Of a stretch of DNA of 64,000 bases, positions 1 through 11,323 are shown piece by piece. The position numbers were made by a program, and so were the translations under genes. Location: NCBI GenBank assembly GCA_014904985.1, contig MU129047.1, positions 74,919-138,918 on the forward strand, given 5' to 3'. Origin of the DNA: Hydnum rufescens UP504 (lineage: Eukaryota; Basidiomycota; Agaricomycetes; Cantharellales; Hydnaceae). Numbering within the stretch: position 1 is the stretch's first letter; each line of letters starts with the position of its first letter. The notes under the pieces are model-generated. The model did no database searches. It was not told the DNA's origin and saw nothing but the letters and a program-made list of their open reading frames with translations.

Positions 1-65
1 TTGGTTCTTGGAGGGAGCGAGGCCCCCGTGGACTAGTCAGGCAGACGTCACCTCTGCTTCCAGAT

Positions 66-700
66 CAAAATGGTTAACCTGGGTGAGCAACACCCCACTT
101 GCGTCCGGATTCCTTCGAAAAACAGACCTGTTATCGATCGCTCGCCTATTGCCATGCTCATTTAGTTCCTGCCCGAGCCGCCTTGCGCTATCTATACCAC
201 TATCTCCACAAAGAAAGGCTGTCACCCGCGCATGCCAGCTTGTACTCTTGCCTTAAGGTGGCTGCTTTGTCCATACATGGCTGGTACTATTGGCCTTAGG
301 TGGCTGCTTTGTCCATAACATGACTTTATATGTGCCAATTTGTGGGGGTGTAGGGGCATTTTGTGAAATTTTACTTGGGATTCAAAAATGGTTAACTGGG
401 GGCTGAGCAACACCCCACTTGCGTCCGGATTCCTTCGAAAACAGACCTGTTATCGATCGCTCGCCTATTGCCGTGCTCATTTAGTTCCTGCCCGAGCGCC
501 TTGCGCCTATCTATACCTACTATCTCCCACAAGTAAAGGCTGTCACCGCGGCATGCCAGTTAGTACTCTGCCTTAGGTGGGCTGCTCTGCATCTCATGCG
601 CTGAGTACTATTGCCTTGATGGCTCTTTGTCCAACATGGACTTGTACTCTGTGGCCTTTAGGTGGCTGCTTTGTGTCCATACATGACTTGTCCACTCTTT
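66..700. repeat. Tandem duplication of a ~260-bp block
   Basis: A block beginning near 66 (AAAATGGTTAAC...) recurs from about 384. It includes the stretch with TTGCGTCCGGATTCCTTCGAA and the run through TTATCGATCGCTCGCC. The copies are almost identical, and most differences are single-base gains or losses. No protein family is recognisable in either copy, and the open frames are short. Confidence 0.8.
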
Positions 701-760
701 GCCTAGCTGGCTGCTTTTCACATGCTGTTACTCTTGCCTTAAGGTGGCTGCTGGGAGCCT
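236..760. repeat. Degenerate ~43-bp minisatellite
   Basis: Units of the form TTGTACTCTTGCCTTAGGTGG followed by CTGCTTTGTCCATACATG recur at roughly 238, 281, 560, 605, 648, 690 and 728. They form the right part of each copy of the duplicated block and continue past it. Confidence 0.6.
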
Positions 761-799
761 ATGGTGCAGCTTTGAGGGCCTGCCATTGTTAGTCATGAA

Positions 800-1760
800 G
801 AATTGGAATCAATCTTTTTTATTTACATATCCACATGTGTAATAAGCTTGGGAATTCCTGTCTCCTATCAAGTTTTTCTTTCCCAACAGGCTATGGCCCA
901 AAATTAAAGCTACTGTGGATACCTGAGATTAACCCACAGTGAATGGTATTCCTGTCTCCCTGGCTTTTAATGCCCCATGCTGCATGCCACCCTTCCCTGC
1001 TGTCCATGATCCCACCATGCCTGTACGTCGGATGCATCACATGACCAAACCCAAACTCTTATTCAAACCCCATACATGTATTGAACCGTAATGCCTGTCA
1101 TGCTGAAGCTGTACACACCTTGCAACATGGCCCTGTGGCTACACCTAAAACGAAACCCATACCTTACCCGAAAAAGTACCTGACTGTGATTGTGGTTGGA
1201 CCTGCACCCAGCAACAAACCCAACTAATCCATAACCATGATTGCTGTTTACACCCCATCTCACCTAGACAGCACACCCCATTTCTTTGTCCTGCCGTACA
1301 ATATCCTTATGTAACCAACCCTGGCCACTGTTTTCTTTTTTTCATTTGTCCCTGGTGGCTTTTTTTCTATTCTGATTCCGAGACCTGTCCTCGTTGCTGG
1401 TTGGGATTGGATCAGTTTCTCATCTTATTATGTAATCACGATGACTGTACAGGTACATAGTCATGATCCCCCTCCAGACCCCCTATTAAGTTTTCTCCAC
1501 TAACAGTCACAATCTGTATGTAAAACTTGCCTCTCTCATGACCTATAATCTGTATTTTCCTGAGATAACACACATTTGATTATGCCCAACTTGAAAATGC
1601 ATTTCACATCCCAAGGTATTTAAAATGGACCTCATCATTGGAGAAGCATTTGGGACTTTGGGGCAATATACTTGTTTCTGAGGATGTCAATTCCAAGGAT
1701 TGGACTCAAGACATCATGCTCCCCATATGCAGCTCTACAGCAGATATCCCATATTTCTCA
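800..1760. other. No supportable gene
   Basis: AT-moderate sequence with short open frames on both strands and no recognisable domain. CpG is scarce, which suggests old repeat-derived DNA. Confidence 0.4.
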
Positions 1761-1764
1761 TCCA

Positions 1765-2960
1765 GGTAGCCCCCGTTTGTAACACCCCCTGCTAATACAC
1801 CCCTGATACACCCCCGCTAACACCCCCCCTGCTAATCACACCCCCTGCTAAATAACACCCCCCTGCCAACTCACACCCGTATACCACCCCCGTTTGCTAA
1901 TCACCCCCCTGCTATACCCCCCGTGGGAACCCTGCCTGAGCTAAACACCCTCTCTGGCTAATACCACCCCCCCTGCTATACACCTGGCAAATACACCCGC
2001 CCCCTGTAATCCACCCCCCTGCTAATACAACCCCCCCTGAAACCTATTACACCCCCTGCTAATACACCCCCCTTGCTACACCCCCTGCTAAACCCCCCAT
2101 CCTTGTCCTAATACAACTCCGGCTCAACCCCTCTTGCTTACAACCCCCTCCTTGCTGAATACAACCCCCCTCCTATGCAATTAGCAACCCAACCCACCCC
2201 CTTGCTGGGAACAACCCCCCCTTGGTTTGGTAACACCTCCCCCCTTGCTGATAACCCCCCTCCCTTCCTGGTAACACCCCCTCCCCTTCCTGGTAACACC
2301 CCCCTATTGGTAACCCTCCCCCCTTCCTGGTAACACCCCCTCCCCCCCTTATTGGTAACACCCCCCCCCCCTTCCTGGTAATACTCCCCCCCTTATTGGT
2401 AACACTCCCCTTCCCTTGCTGGTAATACCCCCCCCTTATTGGTAACACCTCCCCCCTTCCTGGTAACACCCCTCCCCCCCTTATTGGTAACACTCCCCCT
2501 TCCTGGTAATACTCCCCCCCTTATTGGTAACACTCCCCCTTCCCTTGCTGGTAATACCCCCCCCCTTATTGGTAACACCTCCCCCCTTCCTGGTAACACC
2601 CCCTCCCCCCCTTATTGGTAACACTCCCCCTTCCTGGTAATACTCCCCCCTTATTGGTAACACTCCCCCTTCCCTTGCTGGTAATACCCCCCCCTATTGG
2701 TAACACTCCCCCTTCCCTTGCTGGTAATACCCCCCCCTATTGGTAACACTCCCCCTTCCCTTGCTGGTAATACCCCCCCCTTATTGGTGACACCCCCCCC
2801 TTCCTGGTAATACCCCCCCCCTTCCTGGTAACACCCCCTCCCCCCCCTTATTGGTAACACCCCCCCCCCTTCCTGGTAATACTCCCCCCCTTATTGGTAA
2901 CACTCCCCCTTCCCTTGCTGGTAATACCCCCCCCCTCTGGAATTACCAACCTCCCCTAAC
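1765..2960. repeat. C-rich minisatellite, two sub-families
   Basis: From about 1765 to 2160 the unit is a degenerate GCTAATACACCCCCCCT of about 16-17 bp. From about 2190 to 2960 it becomes GGTAACACYCCCCCCYTTATT or GGTAATACYCCCCCTTCCT, in higher-order groups of about 70-130 bp. The strand is strongly asymmetric: C on the plus strand, almost no G beyond the GG of each unit. Open frames across it are by-products of the repeat. Confidence 0.9.
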
Positions 2961-4279
2961 AAATCCCCCCTTGGAATTAGACCCCCCCCCTCTGAAGGTA
3001 ATAATCCCCTCCCTTAACAACCCCCGGGGCAAGTGGATTGATTACACTCCCTCCGTAGCACTTAGAAGTGCCAGTACATAGGATTCTAATTACCAAGTAA
3101 ATATGTAGTCTCCTTAGTCTTATTGCTTAAGGTAGACTGCTGCTGCAATGGCATTGAGAGGTCCCATGTTCAAACCTGAGTGAGGGTATTTGTTTTTGGC
3201 ACCTGGGCTCTCATCACATAGGATGTGCTGGCTCACTGCCCAGTTCAAACTCCGCAGATGAGCTAAGCAGAATTGAAACTCCGAAGATGAGGTAATCATC
3301 GACCTAAGTCCATTCTGTTATAGATGTGTGTTTGGGCATAAAATCTCGATAACCGCATTGTTGTTATCCGTAAACAATGTAGCTTAGCCAAATGCTTCGT
3401 CAAGACCAAGAATTATTTCTCTAAAGTAAGAACTCCTGCACTTTTCACTCTTCATTCGCTCACATCCCGTTTCACAGAACGATCTGCGGCCGTCACGTCC
3501 GTCCCATGCCGGTCCTGTGGCCTATGCCTCTGGTTGTGAGGATTCCCCCTTGTCATCCTCGAAGGTACATGTGTTTCAGTATTGGTAGGGATCATATTCT
3601 GGTTCAAGAGCACGGAAAGTGGAATGACCCCCCTGTGATAGCTCATGGGACTGGCTGGAATCGGCGAGTCGATGATTGCAGCGATTGTCAAGGATAATAC
3701 AGTATAGTGTCAGCACATCGGTGACTGGTCAACTTCTGCTTTAACATCCCGAACATACAAGTGACTTTCAATACCCAGTACTTGCCTATGATTCCAGTCT
3801 GTCCAAAGCATGCCGTAGTCTTAGTGGATTTGCTTCACCGGAACCGATTTCATGGCAGCAAGCTAGGCAAATTAGGATTGTTGAAAATAAGGGCCACTGA
3901 CTACAGTTCGTACGAAGAAAAGTGATCACCTTCCCGAAGAGAGTCTACGAAGCAATGGCCAGAAAGATGGATATCAACCAAAACCTGGAAATCTATGATC
4001 CATACCCTAGGGGGCGGGGGCGGGCGAAGAACACAACGGCGACGCTACCGAGACCGAAACATTTGGGGCTAGAGGTCCCTCTGAATACAACCTATACAAT
4101 GAGACTGTATCTCACAAACTTGTAGGCTCGCAATAGGCAGCAGTATATTAAGCAATCCTGGGCCAACCAAAAACACATAAAGTAATGAACCTAACCAATA
4201 GCTGGTGTCCACAGTGTACGAACGTAACGAGGGTGATAGGATAGACGGAAAAAAGTCCAATAACAATTAAAAATCCGGC
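2961..4279. other. Unassigned stretch downstream of the lyase gene
   Basis: The minisatellite decays to about 3050. From 3500 the sequence is CpG-containing, like the genes that follow. Open frames of 60-80 codons exist on both strands (3452-3691 minus, 3506-3697 plus, 3922-4125 plus), but I recognise none. A TTCAAACC box-B-like string near 3172 is not enough for a tRNA call. Confidence 0.4.
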
Positions 4280-6937
4280 CTAATTATGGCTTGTCAGACT
4301 CCAATTATCGATGGGGACGGAAGGGGGTGTCGTGAATTGATCTGCCGTCACACCGTCCCATTGGGGATTAAACAAAACTTGTATGCTTGAAGTTCCTGTC
4401 GGAATCTCGATCAAGAGAACAGTGACGTTGACGTTAGGCTGATCCTGGCTGATGTCCCCTGAAGGTAACGCGGGATCGGTCGAATACCGCACTGGTGGAC
4501 CCGTCGAGAACACAACCCCACTGGGAGGATTCAAAATCGAGGCGACCAATTTCTTGCCGCTCGCTGGCATCGTTAATGTAGCCGTCGCTGCTGATACAGA
4601 AACCGTGGCATTGGTGTGCATTCTCCATTCGGAGGTCGCATTAGCATTCGTTATGTCGTCCTGGAGCAATACCTGCTTGCGTCCATTGATCATGCGAATG
4701 CCGCGCTTGACGGAACTGAGAAGGTACAGATGAGTGTAGGCGTCTAAAGGTACCAGACGTTGGCATCCACTCACGTCCCGAAATATGAGTCAGTGAGATC
4801 GGCGGTGAAATAAGCTGTGGAGTCACTAGGGACAGTGAATACGGTAGTCCCCCCCGCTTGAACGGTACCCGAAGAATTAAACGAAACGGTTGGTTGAGCA
4901 AGGACGTTCTGATTTTGTTTGTTGACAACGATCGTGTTTTGGCCTTCTGTTCGCTTTCGATAGTATAGCCACCGGTCGCTCGACTGAGTTTCGTTGGAAA
5001 AATAGCCCTGGGAAAGGTATTGCCCTGATCCAAGCTCACCGGCCCAACGCTCACCCATCGCATCGAGGACAAAGTCCCCTCCATCAAGATCTCCATGGGC
5101 CTGATGCCCCGTGAGGTTCCCGGCTTTCATAGCCACATACACCCCAGTATTGTTCGTCCAACTGGTACGCATAGACACCCATTGATCCTTCCCATTGTCG
5201 AAGAAATGGTCCAAAGGAAGGGTATCCCAAAACGCACCAGACACCCTGGGGTCATACCAAAATAGGGCATGAGGCTCTGCGGCATCGATACGATCTCGCT
5301 GCATGAGCATATATTGAGGGGCATCGTATTGGCCGCCGTAGAATATCATACCGTTGGCGTTAGTACTGTACTTGTTTGGACCGTGGTCTCCGTAATTGAA
5401 CAGCGAGGTCATTCCCGTGACGAACAAGTGGTAGAGACCAGTCAAGTTGAAGGATGGATTGGTGTTTAAGAGTCCATAATCGGATCCCGTTGCCGTAAGG
5501 AGGGAAGATGTCATCTCGGCATGGCCCTATAAAGTTAATTAGCACACGTTATGCGCTGCGTAATTAATTTCCTACAGTTGTACCGAAATACCTGAAAGCA
5601 CCAGGCGATTTAACAGCCGACTCGAAATATCACGGCATTGAACTCACCAGTAGTTCGCAGTTTCCGACCAAGAGCCGTCCGTTGAAGGTCCGTTTACGCA
5701 TCCTTGCTGGGCATTGGGAATGGTCAAGCCGAGAATTTGCTGGGCCATGCCCGTTGGGTCATCGCCAAGAATGGCCAATGCCCCCATCGTGAGGCCCGAG
5801 TTACAGACGCAATTCCAGTTACCGTTGTTGTTTCCAGCGGTGGTCCACCAGGAGAACGTGTATACAGAAGGCTGGGTGAATCCGCCAATACCCCATTTGA
5901 GACCCAAATTTAGGATTGACCACATAATATTGGTTCTCTGCTCTGCGGTCCAATAGTCGTACAGCCAATCGTATCCTATAGCAAATGCTGCCGTGAATTC
6001 CGCCACGTCGAGGAAATGGGCTGTATTCCAATTATCCCCTGCATTTCCAAAGGGATTACTGGTATTTCCTGCTGCGTTCTGGGGACCGAATCATGAGGAG
6101 GTAAAAGCGTGCCAGTGGTGACTTGGCGTACTTGGAGCTCCCGATATGCACGGTCCGCGTATTTAGTTTGATTAGACACCCGGTAAGCGTACGCAAGGGA
6201 CTTTATCCTCATCTTGGTCTGGCGAGCAATGTCGAGAACACCGCTACCACTGAGGCCGCCGTCTATCTGATAAAGGAGGGGATCTTGCCCAAGGATTACC
6301 GTAGCATTTCCAAATATAGTGTCATTCCAGCTACGAAGATATGGGTCTTTCTGAATCAGGGCAGGGAGAGCGGCCCACTTGTACGCTGGGGCGATCAAAC
6401 GTGGTCGGTCCGTTCGAACAGATGTCGGAGCAGGACTAGCAGCGCTAGAGAAGGAGAAGGTGTCGGTGGGCCACGCAGCTGTGGGGCTGGGGTTGAATGT
6501 GGGCTGGCCATAAAGGGCAGAATTGGTCTAAAAATATATACATGGTCGATAACATCAATACCAGAAATCATGTTGAAGCTTACGGTGGATGGATAAACAG
6601 GCAATCCGTATCCATCGGTCGCAGTGTAGAATAATCCTGCAGCCACAATTCCACTCTGTGTTGCCCCGCTACTTGCGGAAGGGGAGGTGGACGAAGTGGA
6701 GGATCCCTTCTTACTATGTCGCGAGGCGACAACACCACCAACAACACCACCGATAATAGCAATTACAAGCAATGGGACACCGAATTTAATCCAAGGGCTG
6801 ACCCCGCTTCTCTTTTGGGGAGAACGAGCAGAGACATCATACTCCGAGTCGTTCATATGTGTAGGTTGATATGTGCCATGAGTGAGAGGTCGTTGGCCCG
6901 AATCAATAGAACGAGACATGGAAAGACGGCAGACCAA
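4280..6937 (-). CDS. Heparinase II/III-like polysaccharide lyase, membrane-anchored, six exons
   Basis: Probable uronate-polysaccharide lyase of the heparinase II/III-like group. Exons on the minus strand are 6937-6584, 6527-6132, 6078-5648, 5591-5576 (a 16-nt micro-exon), 5526-4775 and 4715-4280, joined by 49-59 nt GT-AG introns. The sum is 2385 nt, an uninterrupted 794 codons plus stop, which supports the model. A cytoplasmic N-terminus rich in S/Q/T precedes one membrane helix (SPWIKFGVPLLVIAIIGGVV), then an S/T-rich stalk and the all-alpha toroid (WNTAHFLDVAEF, YDWLYDYW, NNGNWNCVCNSG). The ANYWYFGTTGHAE active-site region is built across the micro-exon, and a beta-sheet region follows. 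A second start at 6919 is equally possible. Type II topology at the cell surface is inferred. The substrate is unknown. Confidence 0.88.
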
Positions 6938-7679
6938 GAAAAACTACACCAAGACGAACCCCAGGGACACGTTATAAGTGGGAGGGGAACAGGGGGACAC
7001 GCAGCAAAGCCGTAATCAGGGTAAATATCCAGGTAACAGCGGCAAACTCCGGGATTTCAATTCTGTAATGCTAGATCCAATCAGCGCTTGAAGTGTCTAA
7101 TTATCGTCGGCAACCTTTGGTTCTTGCCTACTAGGTGGGCCAGGATTTCACCTTCGAAATTTGTCTGCTCGGAAATTTGTTTTCAGATATTCTAGGTAGG
7201 AGTGGCCCTTGTGGTTGAACTCTCGAGAAAGAACAGATTTTGGGCTGAGATTGTTGCCAGAGAAAGGTATTTGCAATCCGAGCCGGTAATTTGTCTCAAA
7301 GGTAGCCACATTGTTTCTTTCACGATGACGACGACGACGACGCGTTAGTGTTGCTGTAGACTCGACCTTCGCGGGACTTTTTAGAACGAAAACCTCACGG
7401 TACTATGACCACATCACTATCGATATCTACCTAAGGCTTATCAACTTCCATCATTTGAATGCATTCTTTTTCGCCCTGCAGCAGAAAAGTGCCCCAATGT
7501 ATCGTAGTCAGAGGAAAAAAGAATTCAAGACTCGGCTCAACTCGATCTGTTGAGTCAGTGTGTATAACCTACTTACGTAATAACAAAAACCTGAACTTGT
7601 TTTACGGATAGGGTGTCGGTTAATAGCAAAACAGCCTGTATCGGCCACTGGTCAGCGTGTCGAACGATGGGGATACCTG
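6938..7679. other. Intergenic region upstream of the lyase gene
   Basis: No gene seen. It holds a short (GAC)n run near 7325-7341. It should contain the lyase promoter and the 3' end of the upstream same-strand gene. No convincing TATA box was identified. Confidence 0.4.
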
Positions 7680-8988
7680 TCAACTCCTTCTCTTCCCTCC
7701 TTCTTGGATAGGTCTGGCCAATGCACCGCTCTTCTCCAACCATATCCGGTCCTCATCAGTTATAGGAGGACTGAACGGATGACCCAGGGTTGCAGACTTG
7801 CGCAAAGCATGGGGAGACAAAGACACCGAATATTTACCTTCTAGCACATTCCCAACTTGACTGACATTGTCCGCCGGATGGGTGGTGACGTAATGCAGTA
7901 TAGGTGTACTGGCCAGGATCTCTTGATATCGCCGGCGAAAAAATCGCAATGATCGGGTAGGGGGCTTCGAGGCGTGAGAGGTGCGGGTTACAGACGTGGC
8001 TGGCAAAACGGGTACCTCTTTCGGAACTGCATTAATCTCTTGAGAGTGATGTGGGTTCTCTGGTAAAACCTCTGGACCCCTCCGGTGTGCTCTGCGTGGT
8101 AATTTAGGGGGAGGGGGTGTTGCAAGACGTTCCAACATCTCGAAGAGGGGGGTACCATCAGGATTTACACCACGTTTGATCAAGGACACACGGGAGTCTG
8201 GGTCCTTCGTCCCGATTTTTCCATCAGGTATAGCCTCGGTCATCCGCATCTCCAGAGGGGGTAGAATGCGGGACTTTTCCTCCGTGAAATACTTCCAATG
8301 AATGTTAACTTCCCGTCTGAGGGATAACGGGCCCAGGAGACGCGCTTCTTCAGAATGGGGATCCGCCCGGAGAGGAAGAGTGGGAGGGTTATGTAATTGT
8401 GCAGGGCTTATTGACTTGCCAGTCGTCCGAGCGGGCGGAAAATTAAATAGAGCAGTCAAACTTTGAGGAAGTTTTGGTGGTCGTGAGCGGGATGGGTTGG
8501 CGGGTATGAGGGGTTCTCGTTCTGGTGTTGAAGGATCGGATTGTATTCTCTGGCAGTGTTGCCGGTCAGCATACTGCATGCCGCCCCTAAAACGGGACTT
8601 ACAGCCATAAGTTCTTGACGTAATTTCCCTCGGCGTCCATATGCGAAATCTAATACTCGTTTAACAGCCAAATGCTCTCCACGATTGGCGGCCCGAAGAC
8701 GTCTCAACTCCTGTGATATTGGGTCAGTCGTTGTCCACAGGATATATTCGTGTTTATCACACCTGTCCCCACGAAGTAAGTTTTCTTTCGGCAAGTTCTA
8801 TGGATTCGAGTTTTTGATTTCTTTTGAAAGCATCAGAGATGCGCGCGCGCCAGAATGCCCTGCATCGCTTTCAATGGAACAGGCCTACCTCCAGGCAATT
8901 TTATATTATATCAACTTACCGTAAGTACAAATGAGGCAAACGGTAAGACTCTCTCAACAACGATCGAAATAGTCCGATGACTTTCTTC
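7680..8988 (-). CDS. LYR-motif (complex 1 LYR family) protein with C-terminal extension
   Basis: Member of the LYR family of small mitochondrial proteins that act with Fe-S cluster or acyl-carrier partners. Supportable exons are 8988-8920, 8859-8763, 8710-8603 and 8549-7680, with introns of 60, 52 and 53 nt. Splicing gives the motif GLFRSLLRESYRLPHLYLR, continues into AFWRARISDAFKRN, and then LRRLRAANRGEHLAVKRVL and DFAYGRRGKLRQELM. A basic, proline-rich tail of about 290 residues is far longer than the LYR core and ends at a clean stop. The first coding exon lies upstream of 8988 and could not be fixed. It must fall within about 140 bp of the divergent Ima1 start, so the two genes probably share a promoter. 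Which LYR subfamily this is cannot be said from sequence alone. Confidence 0.75.
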
Positions 8989-9127
8989 CTGTGAGCATAT
9001 GAAACACCAAGAGTGGGCATTCAGGTCGAGTTGTCTCTGTGATGTGACAGTGACATGGTGGGACGCGGAGTCTGCCGAATTGCGTTGCTGCCGCGCCACT
9101 GTATTACATGCGAACGGTTCTGGGACA
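8989..9127. promoter_or_regulatory. Bidirectional promoter region, LYR gene / Ima1 gene
   Basis: The LYR gene runs leftward and the Ima1 gene rightward from this ~140-bp interval, which must also hold the missing LYR start exon. I see no TATA box. Confidence 0.4.
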
Positions 9128-10981
9128 ATGTTCTTTCGTCGTCGTACGCCCGTGCAGTGCTTCTTTTGCAATCAGACACTATCATCACGCCCCCGAAATA
9201 TTAACGCATTTAAATGCCCTCATTGTGATTGCTGGAATCGCTACAACAGCAACGGAGGTACTTCAATTCGTTATGTACGACCATCTTCCTTTATTCCAAT
9301 GCTTTGCTCTAGAAATTGTCTCGGATGAACCTGCTATGCATGAGGAAGCTTTGAACGTCGCTTCATTTGCCAAACGAGGTGAGTTCACCTCCAGTACCCT
9401 GCGACTGACAGCGCGCTCATAACCGCGTTCAAGCCTCACCACAGAAGGACCGGATGTTATCTACCTATAGCAAAAGCCTCTTTTGTCGGACATGCCAAAC
9501 TAATCAGACTCTTTACATTAATCTATTGTCAAACTACCTCCCAGACGAGAAAGGATTCAACTTATCATGGTCTTGCTGTCCCAACTACCAGATTATCAAG
9601 CATCGCTCGATGCCCGATACCCCCCGTTTGTGCAGACTGTATCGGCGGTGTGGAGGAAGAGATTCGTAAATCGAACGTCGAGCTCGCGCAGACGCGTTGG
9701 GAGGATGGCTCCGTGACGGTCAGCAACACTCGTCCCCGAAACGCACAGATAGAGCCCCCCTCTACGGACTGAATCGTCCAAGGATATATTTGTGTGGTGG
9801 GTACGAGGGTCCTTATGGGTCCTGAATTTAGTGGTTTCGATTGGACTCTCTTCATTAGGTTTGCTCAACCTCTATGTGCGAATGGAAAATAATTTTGCTG
9901 ATCTTGCGATACTAGCCATGTCGCCTCTGCGCCCCAATATCTCCTCGTCTCGATCCCCTTATTTACGGCCTACCAATATTGTGCCTTATCTCCGTTCTCT
10001 GGACATTTTGGGACCCAACATGGCTAAGAAGACATAGAGCAATGATAAAAGCGATAGACCTTCGAGTCACCGGAAGAAAGGCATGGATTGTGAGCTTGAA
10101 TTGCAATGGATATTTTTGACTCGAGACTGATCCTAAGGCTGATCAGAATTTTCAAATGGGCGCTTGGATTTCTCGCCTCGTGACATCGTTTCTTCTGGTG
10201 TTTGATTGTGTGCCACACTGGTGGCCAGGATTTATTATTGTACTTGAACTTTCGGTAAGCAATAGTTATCTCATTGGCCAGATCATTAAACAGTTAGTTG
10301 GAATTCCGTTAGTTGCTACTCCTATCAGCATATGTCATCAAAGTCGTTCACCCACCATCGGTTCGACTCACGCAATCTGGTCCTCAACCCCCAACCCCTT
10401 ACGCCACCACCATGATTCCCAAACCCTCGAATATCCAAAAGACCTCGTTACCACCACAGCCTGACGACCTCTTTTCAAGCCTCTCTCTCTCTGCGGGACC
10501 CACGATTTCCCAATTCCGGTCTAATCCCATCTTTGGTCAAACATCCCCCTTGCGTTCGGCCCCTTCGTTTGGTGGTGCTGGTCCCAATCCGCAGGAAGTT
10601 ATGGATTGGACACCTTCACCTTCCGTTCCTCTCGACCCCACATCCTCTCGCGACTCGGAGAGCACTTGGTTGCGCCCTCAACGATTTTTTCCACCGTCTG
10701 AACCAACAGGTCTTGAGAGTCTGTTAGAGAAAACAAACCTATTGGATCCAGGAGACGAGGAGCAACGGCCGCATCTTCTTCTACGACAGGGAAATGGCCG
10801 ACGGCAGATCGACAAGAAGCCCGATGCGATGACAACATATCTCGTCGCTTTGCTGGTTGCTGTACTGATGGGCAGTGCCCTCCTCTTACGGACGGGAAGC
10901 TGGCGACTACTACAGGGGTATGTCTTTCTGACTTTCGAATTTGCCCACTTCTTTGATAAACTGAAGCACTCGATTGTGTAA
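9128..10981 (+). CDS. ima1: Ima1-family inner nuclear membrane protein (NET5/Samp1-like), frame-broken
   Basis: Integral inner nuclear membrane protein that in fission yeast links chromatin and the nuclear envelope. The N-terminal Ima1 zinc-binding domain starts at the chosen ATG: MFFRRRTPVQCFFCNQ, then CPHCDCWNRYNSNG. It continues after an intron ending near 9314 with SDEPAMHEEALNVASFAKR, then KSLFCRTCQTNQTLYINLL and VCADCIGGVEEEIRKSN. Membrane segments follow (WWVRGSLWVLNLVVSIGL; SRLVTSFLLVFDCVPHWW), with FWDPTWLRRHRAM between them. The C-terminus has the family's MDWTP and LRPQRFFPPSEPTGLESLL strings and a last hydrophobic helix near 10840-10900. At least three one-base shifts interrupt the frame between 9558 and 9790, one in a C6 run near 9623. 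I read these as sequence error rather than decay. The last intron (GT near 10918) makes the stop position uncertain. Confidence 0.8.
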
Positions 10982-11323
10982 AATGCAGTGAGTATGTATC
11001 GACAAAGTCCCAGAATTATTCTCCCGGTCAGAATGCATGGCATTATCCCTTCAATTCATGAGACGCATTTATTTCGTCCTTCGTTGTCTTGTCTCATGTA
11101 TTTCTTCGACAACATGTATGCCAGCCCACATCGGGGCAAAAGTGACGAGTGTGATCGCTTTCCCTAGAACGGCCTAACATCAATGCCCGGAACAAAACAA
11201 AGCACGCTTAGATGCCAGTCTCCTCTAGGCCAGAGACTAAACTTTTACTGGGCTACCTGACTCCTTGAACAGGAGTAAACCCACGATGGTATGATAGTAC
11301 TATATTCGAAGTATCCGAGGTAT
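10982..11323. other. Convergent 3' intergenic region
   Basis: Lies between the 3' ends of the Ima1 gene (plus) and the TatD gene (minus). No gene seen. Confidence 0.5.

Noticed and set aside
2173..3081. Several 60-106 codon frames rich in LPIRGG / GNTPPL repeats
   Set aside because: They are translations of the C-rich minisatellite in all frames.
3120..3200. tRNA-like stretch with TGTTCAAACCTGAG
   Set aside because: Only a box-B-like string. No acceptor stem, no D-arm and no fitting anticodon loop could be folded.
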